From the NCBI RefSeq assembly GCF_016907275.1, contig NZ_JAFBBP010000001.1:3896001-3960000 (forward strand): a stretch of 64,000 bases of DNA. Reading direction: 5' to 3'. Below the pieces are notes generated by a model. It saw nothing but the letters and a program-made list of their open reading frames with translations, had not been told where the DNA came from and did no database searches. Shown here one piece after another: positions 51,870 to 60,702 of the stretch; position 1 is the first letter of the stretch; each line of letters begins with the position of its first letter. The stretch is from Micromonospora luteifusca (GTDB taxonomy: Bacteria; Actinomycetota; Actinomycetes; Mycobacteriales; Micromonosporaceae). Position numbers and translations under genes: made by a program.

Positions 51870-53405
51870 GTGCCCCAGCCCCACCTCCGTACCGTCGTCG
51901 TGCTCGCCGCCGGTGAGGGCAAGCGGATGAAGTCGACACTGCCCAAGGTGCTGCACCCGCTGCTCGGTCGGACGCTGCTCGGTCACGTGCTGAGCGCCGC
52001 CGCGCCGCTGGCCGCGGACCGCACCGTTGTCGTGGTGGGGCATGGTGCCGACCAGGTCCGGGGGCACCTGACCGAGGTCGCCCCGGACGCGACGCCCGTG
52101 CTCCAGGCCGAGCAGCTCGGCACCGGGCACGCCGTGCGGATCGCGCTGGAGGCCGTACCGGACGGCGCCGGCACGGTCGTGGTGATCAACGGGGACGTGC
52201 CACTGCTGCGACCCGAGACGGTGGGCGCGTTGGTGACCGCACACGAGGAGGCCGCCGCGGCGGCCACCGTGCTGGCTGCCGAGGTGCCCGACCCGACCGG
52301 GCTCGGGCGGATCGTCCGGGACGCCGACGGCCGGCTGGAGCAGATCGTCGAGGAGCGCGACGCCGACGCCACGCAGCGCGCGATCCGTGAGATCAACGCC
52401 GGCATCTACGCGTTCGACGCGGTGCGGTTGCGCGAGGCGCTGAGCAAGCTCTCCACCGACAACGACCAGGGCGAGGAGTACCTGACCGACGTCTTCGGGC
52501 TGCTCCGCTCCGCCGGCGAGCCGGTGGCGGTGCACGTCGCCGTCGACCACACCGAGACGTTGGGCTGCAACGACCGGGTGGAGCTGGCGACGCTGCGCCG
52601 GCTGTTGCGCGACCGGGTCAACGAGGCGTGGATGCGCACCGGGGTGAGCCTGCTGGACCCAATGACCACCTGGATCGACGTGACGGTGGCACTGGACCGC
52701 GACGCCGTGGTCGACCAGAACACCCAGCTGCGCGGCAGCACGGTGGTCGGTGCGGGCGCGCAGATCGGGCCGGACGTCACGCTGATCGACACGATCGTCG
52801 GCCCCGACGCGTCGGTGGTCCGCAGCCACGCCGTCGGCGCCGAGGTCGGCGCGGGAGCCAGCGTCGGGCCGTACGCGTACCTACGGCCGGCCGCGCGACT
52901 GGCCGACAAGTCCAAGGTCGGCACGTTCGTCGAGGTGAAGAACTCCGAGATCGGCCCGGGCGCGAAAGTGCCGCACCTGACGTACGTGGGTGACGCGACG
53001 ATCGGCGCGAAGGCCAACATCGGCGCGGCGACGATCTTCGTGAACTACGACGGGGTGAACAAGCACCGGACGGTCGTGGGCGAGGGTGCGTTCGTCGGCT
53101 GCGACACGAGCCTGATCGCGCCGGTCGAGGTGGGCGCCGGGGCGTACGTGGCGGCGGGCAGCGCGATCGCTCAGGACGTGCCGCCGGGCGCGCTCGGGGT
53201 GACTCGTGCGCCGCAGCGCAACATCGAGGGCTGGGTGGCGCGCAAGCGACCCGGGACGGTCTCCGCGGCGGCGGCCGAGCGTGCGCTGCGCGGTGCCGAG
53301 GGTGCGTCGGAAGTGACCGGCGCCGCAAGCGACAGTGAGGCAATGCACGGGGTTGCCGAGACGGTGGGCGGCGCATCCGGCGCGGGAGATACTGCAACCG
53401 AATAG
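51870..53405 (+). CDS. glmU: Bifunctional GlcNAc-1-P uridylyltransferase / GlcN-1-P acetyltransferase
   Basis: This 511-residue enzyme makes UDP-GlcNAc for peptidoglycan. The N-terminal pyrophosphorylase has VVLAAGEGKRMKSTLPKVLH and GTGHAVRIALE; the C-terminal left-handed beta-helix is built of hexapeptides (VGAGAQIGPDVTLIDTIVG, GTFVEVKNSEIGPGAKVPHL), ending with the acetyl-CoA region. A disordered Ala/Glu-rich tail of ~50 residues follows. GTG 51870 has GGGAG upstream. It is followed by prs, the usual order in actinobacteria. Confidence 0.96.
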   Translation: MPQPHLRTVVVLAAGEGKRMKSTLPKVLHPLLGRTLLGHVLSAAAPLAADRTVVVVGHGADQVRGHLTEVAPDATPVLQAEQLGTGHAVRIALEAVPDGAGTVVVINGDVPLLRPETVGALVTAHEEAAAAATVLAAEVPDPTGLGRIVRDADGRLEQIVEERDADATQRAIREINAGIYAFDAVRLREALSKLSTDNDQGEEYLTDVFGLLRSAGEPVAVHVAVDHTETLGCNDRVELATLRRLLRDRVNEAWMRTGVSLLDPMTTWIDVTVALDRDAVVDQNTQLRGSTVVGAGAQIGPDVTLIDTIVGPDASVVRSHAVGAEVGAGASVGPYAYLRPAARLADKSKVGTFVEVKNSEIGPGAKVPHLTYVGDATIGAKANIGAATIFVNYDGVNKHRTVVGEGAFVGCDTSLIAPVEVGAGAYVAAGSAIAQDVPPGALGVTRAPQRNIEGWVARKRPGTVSAAAAERALRGAEGASEVTGAASDSEAMHGVAETVGGASGAGDTATE

Positions 53406-53463
53406 TCCCTGACCCACCACCACCGGGTCGGGTACCGCCGACATAACGGGAGCAGACGGGCCC

Positions 53464-54444
53464 ATGGGCAGCATCGTCGCGGAGAACCGCAAAAGCCTGA
53501 TGCTCTTTTCCGGACGTGGCTTTCCGGAGTTGGCCAAGGAGATCGGCGAGGTGCTCGGCGTCGCGCCGACCCCGGCCGACGCGTACGAGTTCGCCAACGG
53601 CGAGCTCTTCGTGCGTTTCAAGGACTCGGTGCGTGGTTCGGACGCCTTCGTGGTGCAGTCCGTCACGCACGGGGTGAACACCTGGGTCATGGAGACCCTG
53701 ATCATGGTGGACGCGCTGAAGCGGGGGTCGGCCAAGCGGATCACCGTGGTGCTGCCGTTCTACCCGTACGCGCGCCAGGACAAGAAGCACCGGGGTCGGG
53801 AGCCGATCTCGGCCCGCCTGGTGGCGGACCTGTTGAAGACCGCCGGCGCGAACCGCATCCTCACCGTCGACCTGCACACCGCGCAGATCCAGGGCTTCTT
53901 CGACGGCCCGGTGGATCACCTCTTCGCGATGGACATCCTGGCCGAGTACGTGGAGCACAAGTACGCCGGCCGGCCGATGACCGTGGTGGCACCGGATTCG
54001 GGCCGGGTGCGGGTGGCCGAGCGGTGGACCGACCGGCTGGGCGGCTGCCCACTCGCGTTCATCCACAAGACCCGTGACCCGATGAAGCCGAACCAGGTCG
54101 TCGCGAACCGGGTTGTCGGCGAGGTGGAGGGCCGCGTCTGCCTGATCGTCGACGACATGATCGACACCGGCGGCACGATCGCCAAGGCCGCGGACATCCT
54201 CAAGGAGTCGGGGGCGGCCGAGATCGTGGTCGCGTCCACCCACGCCCTGCTGTCGGACCCGGCGACCGAGCGGTTGAAGAACAGCTCGATCAGCGAGATC
54301 GTGGTGACCAACACGTTGCCGCTGCCACCGGAGAAGCAGTTGGACAAGCTGACCGTGCTGTCGATCGCGCCGCTGCTGGCGCGAGCGATCCGGGAGGTCT
54401 TCGACGACGGCTCGGTGACCACCCTCTTCGGTGGCCTGAGCTGA
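53464..54444 (+). CDS. prs: Ribose-phosphate pyrophosphokinase
   Basis: This 326-residue PRPP synthetase makes the activated ribose used for nucleotides, His and Trp. Visible are LMLFSGRGFPELAKEIGEVL, the flexible loop PYARQDKKHRGREPISARLV, and the PRPP-binding LIVDDMIDTGGTIAKAAD. The length is normal. It lies 58 bases after glmU and is probably co-transcribed with it. Confidence 0.96.
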   Translation: MGSIVAENRKSLMLFSGRGFPELAKEIGEVLGVAPTPADAYEFANGELFVRFKDSVRGSDAFVVQSVTHGVNTWVMETLIMVDALKRGSAKRITVVLPFYPYARQDKKHRGREPISARLVADLLKTAGANRILTVDLHTAQIQGFFDGPVDHLFAMDILAEYVEHKYAGRPMTVVAPDSGRVRVAERWTDRLGGCPLAFIHKTRDPMKPNQVVANRVVGEVEGRVCLIVDDMIDTGGTIAKAADILKESGAAEIVVASTHALLSDPATERLKNSSISEIVVTNTLPLPPEKQLDKLTVLSIAPLLARAIREVFDDGSVTTLFGGLS

Positions 54445-54788
54445 GCCTCGCGCTGCGGTGAGCCCCGTTTTCGCCACTTGGCACGCCGATGGAGGCGGGG
54501 CTGTCACACTTGGGGAAACGGGGCCGGCGCGCTGGTGGGAGCACCACCGACGCACCGGTCTGGAGCCGTGATCGGGGACTGCCGGAAACCCTGGAAACAG
54601 CTCGGGTAGACTGGTGCGGTTGCCACGGCGAGGGTGCCCGGCGGGCCGCTGAATAGCGCCGCACGGAGGTGCCGTCATCGACGCGGTGCTCCGGGCAGTC
54701 GTTCATGACGCATGAGCCCCAGCGAGCCCCTCGCCCCAGCACCGCCAGACGACAAGCCGCCGCAGCGAAAAGCATCAGGAGTTTCCCC
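54445..54788 (+). other. Intergenic and leader region of rplY
   Basis: There is no protein gene in these 344 bases. The left part has nested inverted repeats (for example 54462-54470 with 54516-54524) that may end prs transcription. TAGACT at 54607-54612 is the best -10 for rplY and would leave a leader of ~170 bases. GTGCGG and CCGCAC near 54614 and 54659 could pair in that leader. A regulatory structure is possible but not demonstrated. Confidence 0.4.
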
Positions 54789-55478
54789 GTGTCCGAGGTA
54801 AAGATCAGCGCCGAGCCCCGCACCGAGTTCGGCAAGGGTGGTGCCCGCCGTACCCGCCGGGCCGGCAAGGTGCCCGCCGTGCTTTACGGTCACGGCGAGA
54901 AGCCCAAGCACATCGCGCTGCCGTCGCGGGAGTTCGCCGCGGCGATCCGTAAGGGCGGTGCCAACCAGCTCTTCGCGATCGACATCACCGACGGCACCCA
55001 GGTGCTGGCGCTGCCGAAGGCGATCCAGCGTGACCCGATCCGGGACAGCTTCGAGCACGTCGACCTGATCCTGGTTCGTCGGGGCGAGAAGGTCACCGTC
55101 GAGGTCCCGGTTCAGCTGACCGGCGAGGCCGCGAAGGACACGCTGATCGTGCACGACCACGACACCCTCTCGGTGACGGCCGATGCCACCAAGGTTCCGG
55201 ACCACCTCGAGGCGTCGATCGAGGGCCTGGAGGCGGGCACCCTGGTGACCGCCGGCGACGTCGAGCTGCCGTCTGGCGTCGAGCTGGCCGTCGACTCGGA
55301 GCTGACCGTCGCGTCGGTGACCGCCGCTCCGACCGCCGAGCAGCTCGAGGCGACGCTGCCCGAGGTCGAGGTGGCCACCGAGGAGGCCGAGGCCGAGGTT
55401 GGCGAGACCACCGAGGGCTCCGAGGGCGCGGACGCCACCGAGGGCGACGAGACCACCGAGGCGCGCACCGAGGCCTGA
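54789..55478 (+). CDS. rplY: 50S ribosomal protein L25/general stress protein Ctc
   Basis: This 229-residue long-form L25 (CTC type) binds 5S rRNA. The N-terminal L25 domain ([57 protein letters not shown]) is followed by the TL5 C-terminal beta domain and an acidic Glu/Thr tail of ~40 residues. GTG 54789 follows AGGAG by 8 bases. It precedes pth, a conserved pair. Confidence 0.95.
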   Translation: MSEVKISAEPRTEFGKGGARRTRRAGKVPAVLYGHGEKPKHIALPSREFAAAIRKGGANQLFAIDITDGTQVLALPKAIQRDPIRDSFEHVDLILVRRGEKVTVEVPVQLTGEAAKDTLIVHDHDTLSVTADATKVPDHLEASIEGLEAGTLVTAGDVELPSGVELAVDSELTVASVTAAPTAEQLEATLPEVEVATEEAEAEVGETTEGSEGADATEGDETTEARTEA

Positions 55479-55494
55479 TCGGTTCGTACTCTGC

Positions 55495-55528
55495 GACAGG
55501 CGCTCCCGGACGATCGGGGGCGCCTGTC
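55495..55528 (+). terminator. Hairpin terminator after rplY
   Basis: Nine perfect base pairs (55495-55503 with 55520-55528), extended inward by four more across a G-U pair, lie 17 bases after the rplY stop. A T-rich tail is lacking. Confidence 0.65.
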
Positions 55529-55572
55529 GGCGTATCGGGAGTCGGTGGGATGGGCGTCGGGAGGGACGGGTC

Positions 55573-56163
55573 GTGACGGACGAGGCGGGGCCGTGGCTGG
55601 TGGTCGGCCTGGGCAACCCGGGTCGGGAGTACGCCGGGAACCGGCACAACGTCGGGTTCATGGTGGCCGATCTGCTGGCCGGGCGGGTGAGTGCGCGTTT
55701 CGGGCGACACAAGCGGGCGGTGGCCGAGGTCGGCGAGGCGCGGCTGGGGTTTGGTGGGCCGAAGCTGGTGCTGGTCAAGCCACTGACCTACATGAACCTC
55801 TCCGGCGGGCCGGTGGCGGCGTTGGCGCAGTTCTACAAGGTGCCGACGACGCAGGTGATCGCGGTGCACGACGAGCTGGACATCGGCTTCGGCCAGGTAC
55901 GGGTCAAGTTCGGCGGCGGCGAGGGTGGGCACAACGGCCTGCGGTCGATGTCGAAATCGTTGGGCACGAAGGACTACGCGCGGGTCAGGTTCGGTGTCGG
56001 CCGACCGCCGGGGCGGCAGGACCCGGCGGATTACGTGCTGTCGGATTTCGGCGCGGCAGAGCGTAAGGAACTGGATTTCCTGGTGGACCGAGCGGCCGAT
56101 GTGGTGGAGTCGGTGATCGTCAAGGGTGTCGAGCCGACGCAGAACCTCTACCACGGAGGTTGA
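55573..56163 (+). CDS. pth: Peptidyl-tRNA hydrolase
   Basis: This 196-residue enzyme frees tRNA from prematurely released peptidyl-tRNA. Motifs are [20 protein letters not shown] with the catalytic His/Asn, [36 protein letters not shown] and [14 protein letters not shown]. The length is standard. GTG 55573 follows GGGAGGG. It is separated from rplY by a hairpin. Confidence 0.96.
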   Translation: MTDEAGPWLVVGLGNPGREYAGNRHNVGFMVADLLAGRVSARFGRHKRAVAEVGEARLGFGGPKLVLVKPLTYMNLSGGPVAALAQFYKVPTTQVIAVHDELDIGFGQVRVKFGGGEGGHNGLRSMSKSLGTKDYARVRFGVGRPPGRQDPADYVLSDFGAAERKELDFLVDRAADVVESVIVKGVEPTQNLYHGG

Positions 56164-56328
56164 GGGGCTCACGGGGGTTCCCCAGCGTCGCTGACCGGGC
56201 GAGGCGTACCGGATCGGAAACGGTGGGCCGGTAGTCTGCGCCTTTCGGCGTGCCGCAACCGGCGACGCGGGTCGCGGCGAATCGGTCCGTGCGGTCACGG
56301 GTCGCGGCGAGGCGACGGGAGCGGGCAG

Positions 56329-57159
56329 ATGACCAGTCCTCCGATGATCGATGGCGCGTTCGCCCGATGGTTGGCATCCCGGGCCGGGCAGGTGCTGCTC
56401 GACCTGCGCACGGAGATGGGTTTCGCGGACACCGGCGCGCTGAAGTCGGCCGGGGACAAGGTGTCGCATGACCTGATCCGCACCGAGTTGGCGAAGTGGC
56501 GGCCGGGTGACGCGGTGCTCTCCGAGGAGGATGAGGGCTCGCGGTTGGCCTGGGCGGCCGAGGTGAACACCGGCGCGGTGTCCCGGTTGACCTCGGACCG
56601 CGTGTGGATCGTCGACCCGTTGGACGGCACCCGGGAGTTCTCCGAGGAGGGCCGCTCGGACTGGGCGGTGCACGTGGCGCTCTGGGCGCGTAACGCGCCG
56701 AGCCCGCACGGGCTGGTCGCCGGGGCGGTAGGGCTGCCGGCGCAGCATCGGGTGCTGGGCACGGACTACCCGCCGGCGTACCCGCCGATGACGGTGGAGG
56801 CGGCGGCGGCCGGCGAGCGGAAGATCCGCCTGGCGGCGAGCCGGAGCCGGCCGCCCGTCTTCCTGACCGACCTCGCCGAGGACGTCGGGGCGCATCTGGT
56901 GCCGATGGGCTCGGCCGGGGCGAAGATCGCAGCCGTGGTCACCGGCGAGGTGGACGCGTACATCCATGCCGGCGGGCAGTACGAGTGGGACTCGGCGGCC
57001 CCGGTGGCTGTGGCGACGGCCACCGGGCTGCACGCTTCCCGGATCGATGGTTCTGCGCTGAAATACAACGAGGCGGATCCACGCCTGCCGGACCTGTTGG
57101 TCTGTCGCAAGGATCTCGCCACCCGGTTGCTTGCAGCGCTGCAGAGACATTCCGGGTAG
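56329..57159 (+). CDS. cysQ: CysQ-like 3'(2'),5'-bisphosphate nucleotidase
   Basis: This 276-residue inositol-monophosphatase-fold enzyme removes the 3'-phosphate of PAP/PAPS. Metal motifs are LSEEDEGSR (a variant of the first GEE box), VWIVDPLDGTREFSE and, near the C-terminus, QYEWDSAAPVAVATATG. Its position directly before cysD-cysN places it in sulfate assimilation. GGGAG precedes the ATG. Short direct repeats of GGGTCGCGGCGA lie just upstream. Confidence 0.93.
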   Translation: MTSPPMIDGAFARWLASRAGQVLLDLRTEMGFADTGALKSAGDKVSHDLIRTELAKWRPGDAVLSEEDEGSRLAWAAEVNTGAVSRLTSDRVWIVDPLDGTREFSEEGRSDWAVHVALWARNAPSPHGLVAGAVGLPAQHRVLGTDYPPAYPPMTVEAAAAGERKIRLAASRSRPPVFLTDLAEDVGAHLVPMGSAGAKIAAVVTGEVDAYIHAGGQYEWDSAAPVAVATATGLHASRIDGSALKYNEADPRLPDLLVCRKDLATRLLAALQRHSG

Positions 57160-57180
57160 CCTGAGCGCACTTTTCTTGAC

Positions 57181-57239
57181 ATGCCCGACCGGAAAGGTCT
57201 GGAAATCGGATGAGCGAGCGAATCGAGCCGGTGTCATGA
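57181..57239 (+). promoter_or_regulatory. Two chained mini-ORFs leading into cysD
   Basis: A 10-codon frame (MPDRKGLEIG, 57181-57213) overlaps by ATGA a 9-codon frame (MSERIEPVS, 57210-57239), which itself overlaps the cysD start by ATGA (57236-57239). A GGAAAGG run precedes the second. The chain would funnel ribosomes to cysD, which lacks a clear ribosome site of its own. Neither peptide contains Cys or Met beyond the first residue, so classical cysteine attenuation is not supported. Confidence 0.4.
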
Positions 57240-58147
57240 CCACCCCGGCGGCATACCGGGTCTCCCACCTGGACGCCTTGGAGGCGGAGAGCATCTTCGT
57301 GATGCGCGAGGTGGTCGCCGAGATGGAACGCCCGGTGCTGCTCTTCTCCGGCGGCAAGGACTCGATCGTCATGCTGCGGCTGGCGCAGAAGGCGTTCGCT
57401 CCGGCCAACATCCCCTTCCCCGTCATGCACGTCGACACCGGGCACAACTTCCCCGAGGTCCTCGAATACCGCGACCAGCGGGTCGCCGAGCTGGGGTTGC
57501 AGCTCGTGGTGGCGAGTGTGCCGGAGGCGCTGGCCAACGGCCTGGTCCGGGAGTCCGGCGACGGCATGCGCAACCGGATCCAGACGCCGGTGCTGCTGGA
57601 CGCGGTCGAGAAGCACCGCTTCGACGCGCTGTTCGGCGGCGCCCGCCGCGACGAGGAGAAGGCCCGGGCGAAGGAGCGGATGTTCAGCTTCCGCGACGAG
57701 TTCGGCCAGTGGGACCCGAAGAACCAGCGGCCCGAGCTGTGGTCGCTGTACAACGGTCGGCACCACCCGGGCGAGTCGATCCGGATTTTCCCGCTGTCCA
57801 ACTGGACCGAGCTGGACGTCTGGCACTACATCGCACGGGAACGCATCCCGCTGCCCTCGATCTACTACGCGCACGAGCGCGAGGTGATCGAACGGGACGG
57901 CATGTTCTACGCGGTCAACGAGTTCTTCCGCCCCCGCGCGGGTGAGGAGCGGTTCAAGGCGCAGGTGCGCTATCGCACCGTGGGCGACGCCTCCTGCACC
58001 GCGGCCGTCCGTTCCGACGCGGACACCGTGGAGAAGGTCATCGAGGAGGTGGCGGCCACCCGGATCACCGAGCGCGGCGCCACCCGTGGTGACGACCGGG
58101 TCAGTGAGGCCGCCATGGAGGACCGCAAGCGGGAGGGCTACTTCTGA
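57236..58147 (+). CDS. cysD: Sulfate adenylyltransferase subunit 2
   Basis: This 303-residue PP-loop ATP sulfurylase subunit forms APS from ATP and sulfate with CysN. Motifs are LLFSGGKDSIVMLRLA (PP-loop), VMHVDTGHNFPEVLEYRD, FGGARRDEEKARAKER and FPLSNWTELDVWHYI. The start ATG 57236 lies at the end of two chained mini-ORFs. Its stop shares one base with the cysN start (TGATG). Confidence 0.96.
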   Translation: MTTPAAYRVSHLDALEAESIFVMREVVAEMERPVLLFSGGKDSIVMLRLAQKAFAPANIPFPVMHVDTGHNFPEVLEYRDQRVAELGLQLVVASVPEALANGLVRESGDGMRNRIQTPVLLDAVEKHRFDALFGGARRDEEKARAKERMFSFRDEFGQWDPKNQRPELWSLYNGRHHPGESIRIFPLSNWTELDVWHYIARERIPLPSIYYAHEREVIERDGMFYAVNEFFRPRAGEERFKAQVRYRTVGDASCTAAVRSDADTVEKVIEEVAATRITERGATRGDDRVSEAAMEDRKREGYF

Positions 58148-59475
58148 TGAGCACCGAGATCGTGGCGTCCGCGAATGCGCAGGCCCGGACTGTTACCGGG
58201 GCCGGGCCGGAGGCCCGGGCCATGGACCTGCTGCGTTTCGCCACCGCCGGCAGTGTGGACGACGGGAAGTCGACCCTGATCGGTCGGTTGCTCTACGACA
58301 CCAAGTCGCTCTTCACCGACCAGTTGGCCGCGGTGGAGGCGGTCAGCGCGGCCCGCGGTGACGAATACACCGACCTGGCGTTGCTCACCGACGGTCTGCG
58401 GGCCGAGCGGGAGCAGGGCATCACCATCGACGTGGCGTACCGGTACTTCGCCACCCCGCGGCGCAAGTTCATCATCGCCGACACCCCCGGGCACATCCAG
58501 TACACCCGCAACATGGTCACCGGGGCGTCCACCGCCGACCTGGCGTTGATCCTGGTGGATGCGCGCAAGGGCCTGGTCGAGCAGTCCCGTCGGCACGCGT
58601 TCCTCTGCTCCCTGCTGCGGGTGCCGCACCTGGTCCTCTGTGTCAACAAGATGGACCTGGTGGACTGGTCGCAGGAGGTCTACGAACGGATTGCCGACGA
58701 GTTCACCGCGTTTGCCGCGAAACTCGACGTCCCGGACCTGACCGTGGTGCCGATCTCCGCGTTGCGCGGCGACAACATCGTCACCCGATCGGAAAACATG
58801 CCCTGGTACGAGGGCCCGTCGCTGCTGCACCACCTGGAGCGGGTGCACATCGCGAGCGACCGCAACCTGGTCGACGTGCGGTTCCCGGTGCAGTACGTGA
58901 TCCGTCCGCAGTCGACCACGGTCACCGACTACCGCGGCTACGCCGGCCAGGTCGCCTCCGGCGTACTCAAGCCGGGTGACGAGGTGATGGTGCTGCCGTC
59001 CGGCTTCACCAGCCGGATCGCCGCCGTGGAGACCGCGGACGGGCCGGTTGCGGAGGCGTTCCCGCCGATGTCGGTGACGGTACGACTGGCCGACGAGATC
59101 GACATTTCGCGGGGTGACCTGATCTGCCGGCCGAACAACGCACCGGCGGTGGCCCAGGACATCGAGGCGATGGTCTGCTGGATGGACGAGACGGCCCCGC
59201 TCAGGGTCGGCGGCCGGTACGCGATCAAGCACACCACCCGGTCGGCGCGGGCGATCGTGCGTGGGCTGCACTATCGGTTGGACATCAACTCGCTGCACCG
59301 CGACGAGTCGGCCGACGAGCTGCGGCTCAACGAGATCGGCCGGGTTCGGCTACGTACCACCGTGCCGCTGCTCGCCGACGAGTATCGCCGCAACCGCACC
59401 ACGGGAGGCTTCGTCATCATCGACGAGACCACCAACCGTACGGTCGGCGCCGCCATGATCGTCGAAGCCGCCTAA
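58147..59475 (+). CDS. cysN: Sulfate adenylyltransferase subunit 1 (GTPase)
   Basis: This 442-residue EF-Tu-like GTPase drives APS synthesis by CysD. G motifs are GSVDDGKSTLIGRLLYD (P-loop), DTPGHIQYTRNM and NKMDLVDW; two beta-barrel domains follow. No APS-kinase (CysC) domain is fused, so PAPS, if made, needs a separate enzyme. It is the last gene of cysQ-cysD-cysN and is followed by a long stem-loop. Confidence 0.96.
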   Translation: MSTEIVASANAQARTVTGAGPEARAMDLLRFATAGSVDDGKSTLIGRLLYDTKSLFTDQLAAVEAVSAARGDEYTDLALLTDGLRAEREQGITIDVAYRYFATPRRKFIIADTPGHIQYTRNMVTGASTADLALILVDARKGLVEQSRRHAFLCSLLRVPHLVLCVNKMDLVDWSQEVYERIADEFTAFAAKLDVPDLTVVPISALRGDNIVTRSENMPWYEGPSLLHHLERVHIASDRNLVDVRFPVQYVIRPQSTTVTDYRGYAGQVASGVLKPGDEVMVLPSGFTSRIAAVETADGPVAEAFPPMSVTVRLADEIDISRGDLICRPNNAPAVAQDIEAMVCWMDETAPLRVGGRYAIKHTTRSARAIVRGLHYRLDINSLHRDESADELRLNEIGRVRLRTTVPLLADEYRRNRTTGGFVIIDETTNRTVGAAMIVEAA

Positions 59476-59484
59476 ACCCCCGGG

Positions 59485-59527
59485 CACCCCACCCACCCCC
59501 CGCCCCGCCGAGGGTGCGGGTGGGGTG
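59485..59527. terminator. Terminator between cysN and galK
   Basis: A 10-bp stem (59485-59494 with 59518-59527) has a C-rich 23-base loop. It lies between two convergent genes, 9 bases after the cysN stop and 5 bases before the galK stop. Confidence 0.6.
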
Positions 59528-59532
59528 GTTGG

Positions 59533-60702
59533 TTAGGGGAGGCGGGTTGCGCCTGGGGACGGGAGGACTGTCACGGTGCTGGGGGCGGTGAAACCGCGCT
59601 CGGCGTACGCGGCGGTGACGGCGGCGGCGACCGCGTCGGCACGGTCGGCCTCGACCAGGGCGAGGACGCAGCCGCCGAAGCCTCCACCGGTCATCCGGGC
59701 ACCGAGCGCGCCGGCCGCCAGCGCCGCCTCGACCGCGGTGTCGATCTCCGGCACGGTGATCTCGAAGTCGTCGCGCATCGAGACGTGCGACGCGGTGAGC
59801 AGCGGGCCGATGTCGCGGACCCGGGCGGCGCGGAGCAGCGCCACCGTGTCGAGCACGCGCTGGTCCTCGGTGACCACGTGCCGGACCCGTCGCCGGGTCT
59901 CCTCGTCGTCGAGCTGAGCGAGCGCGGCGTCGAGTTGGTCGACGCTCACGTCCCGCAGTGCGGCAACGCCGAGCGCGCTGGCGCCGGCTTCGCAGGAGCG
60001 GCGGCGGGCAGCGTACTCACCGTCGGCGTGGCGGTGCGGCGCCCGGCTGTCGATGACCAGCACAGCCAGCCCGGCGGCGGCCAGGTCGAACGGGATCTGC
60101 TCGACGGACTCGTCGCGGCAGTCCAGGAAGAGGGCGTGCCCGGCGCGGCAGCGGATCACCGCGGACTGGTCCATGATGCCGGTCGGCGCGCCCACATAGA
60201 CGTTCTCCGCCCGTTGTGCCAGGCGGGGCTGCAGTTCCGGGGACAGCTCCAGCCCACCCAGGTCGAGCAGGGCGGCCAGCACGGCCGACTCCAGCGCGGC
60301 CGAGGAGGAGAGCCCGGAGCCCAGCGGCACGTCGGAGGCGATCGCCATCCGGGCGCCCGGAACCGGATGACCGGCCTCGCGTAGCGCCCACACCACTCCG
60401 GCGACGTACGCGCCCCAGCCGGTCACCCGACCCGCCTCGGCGACGTCGTCCGCCCCGAAGGTGATCGTCTCGTCGGAGAGCTCGGACCAGACCGTCCACT
60501 GCTCTGCGTCCTGCCGGTCGGCGGCGACGACCGTACGCATCGGCAGGGCGAAGGGCAGCACGAACCCTTCGTTGTAGTCGGTGTGCTCGCCGATCAGGTT
60601 GACCCGGCCGGGAGCCGCCCATCGGCCGGCGGCCTGGCTGCCGAACTGCTCGACGAAGCCGGCGGCGGCCCGCTCGGCGACGTCACTTGTGGGACGGCTC
60701 AT
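59533..60702 (-). CDS. galK: Galactokinase
   Basis: This 389-residue GHMP kinase phosphorylates galactose. Motifs are the galactose signature GRVNLIGEHTDYNEGFVLPF, the ATP loop SDVPLGSGLSSSAALESAVL and MTGGGFGGCVLALV near the end. The start overlaps the galE stop by ATGA (60699-60702), so the two are one operon. galT, the uridylyltransferase of the Leloir pathway, is not in the window. Confidence 0.96.
   Translation of the reverse strand: MSRPTSDVAERAAAGFVEQFGSQAAGRWAAPGRVNLIGEHTDYNEGFVLPFALPMRTVVAADRQDAEQWTVWSELSDETITFGADDVAEAGRVTGWGAYVAGVVWALREAGHPVPGARMAIASDVPLGSGLSSSAALESAVLAALLDLGGLELSPELQPRLAQRAENVYVGAPTGIMDQSAVIRCRAGHALFLDCRDESVEQIPFDLAAAGLAVLVIDSRAPHRHADGEYAARRRSCEAGASALGVAALRDVSVDQLDAALAQLDDEETRRRVRHVVTEDQRVLDTVALLRAARVRDIGPLLTASHVSMRDDFEITVPEIDTAVEAALAAGALGARMTGGGFGGCVLALVEADRADAVAAAVTAAYAERGFTAPSTVTVLPSPGATRLP

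Noticed and set aside
57181..57239. Cysteine attenuation ahead of cysD
   Set aside because: The two mini-peptides contain no cysteine and no alternative terminator/antiterminator stems are evident.
55093..57801. A 900-codon minus-strand frame opposite rplY, pth, cysQ and cysD
   Set aside because: It lies entirely antisense to four recognised genes and shows no domain; it is an artefact of third-position GC.
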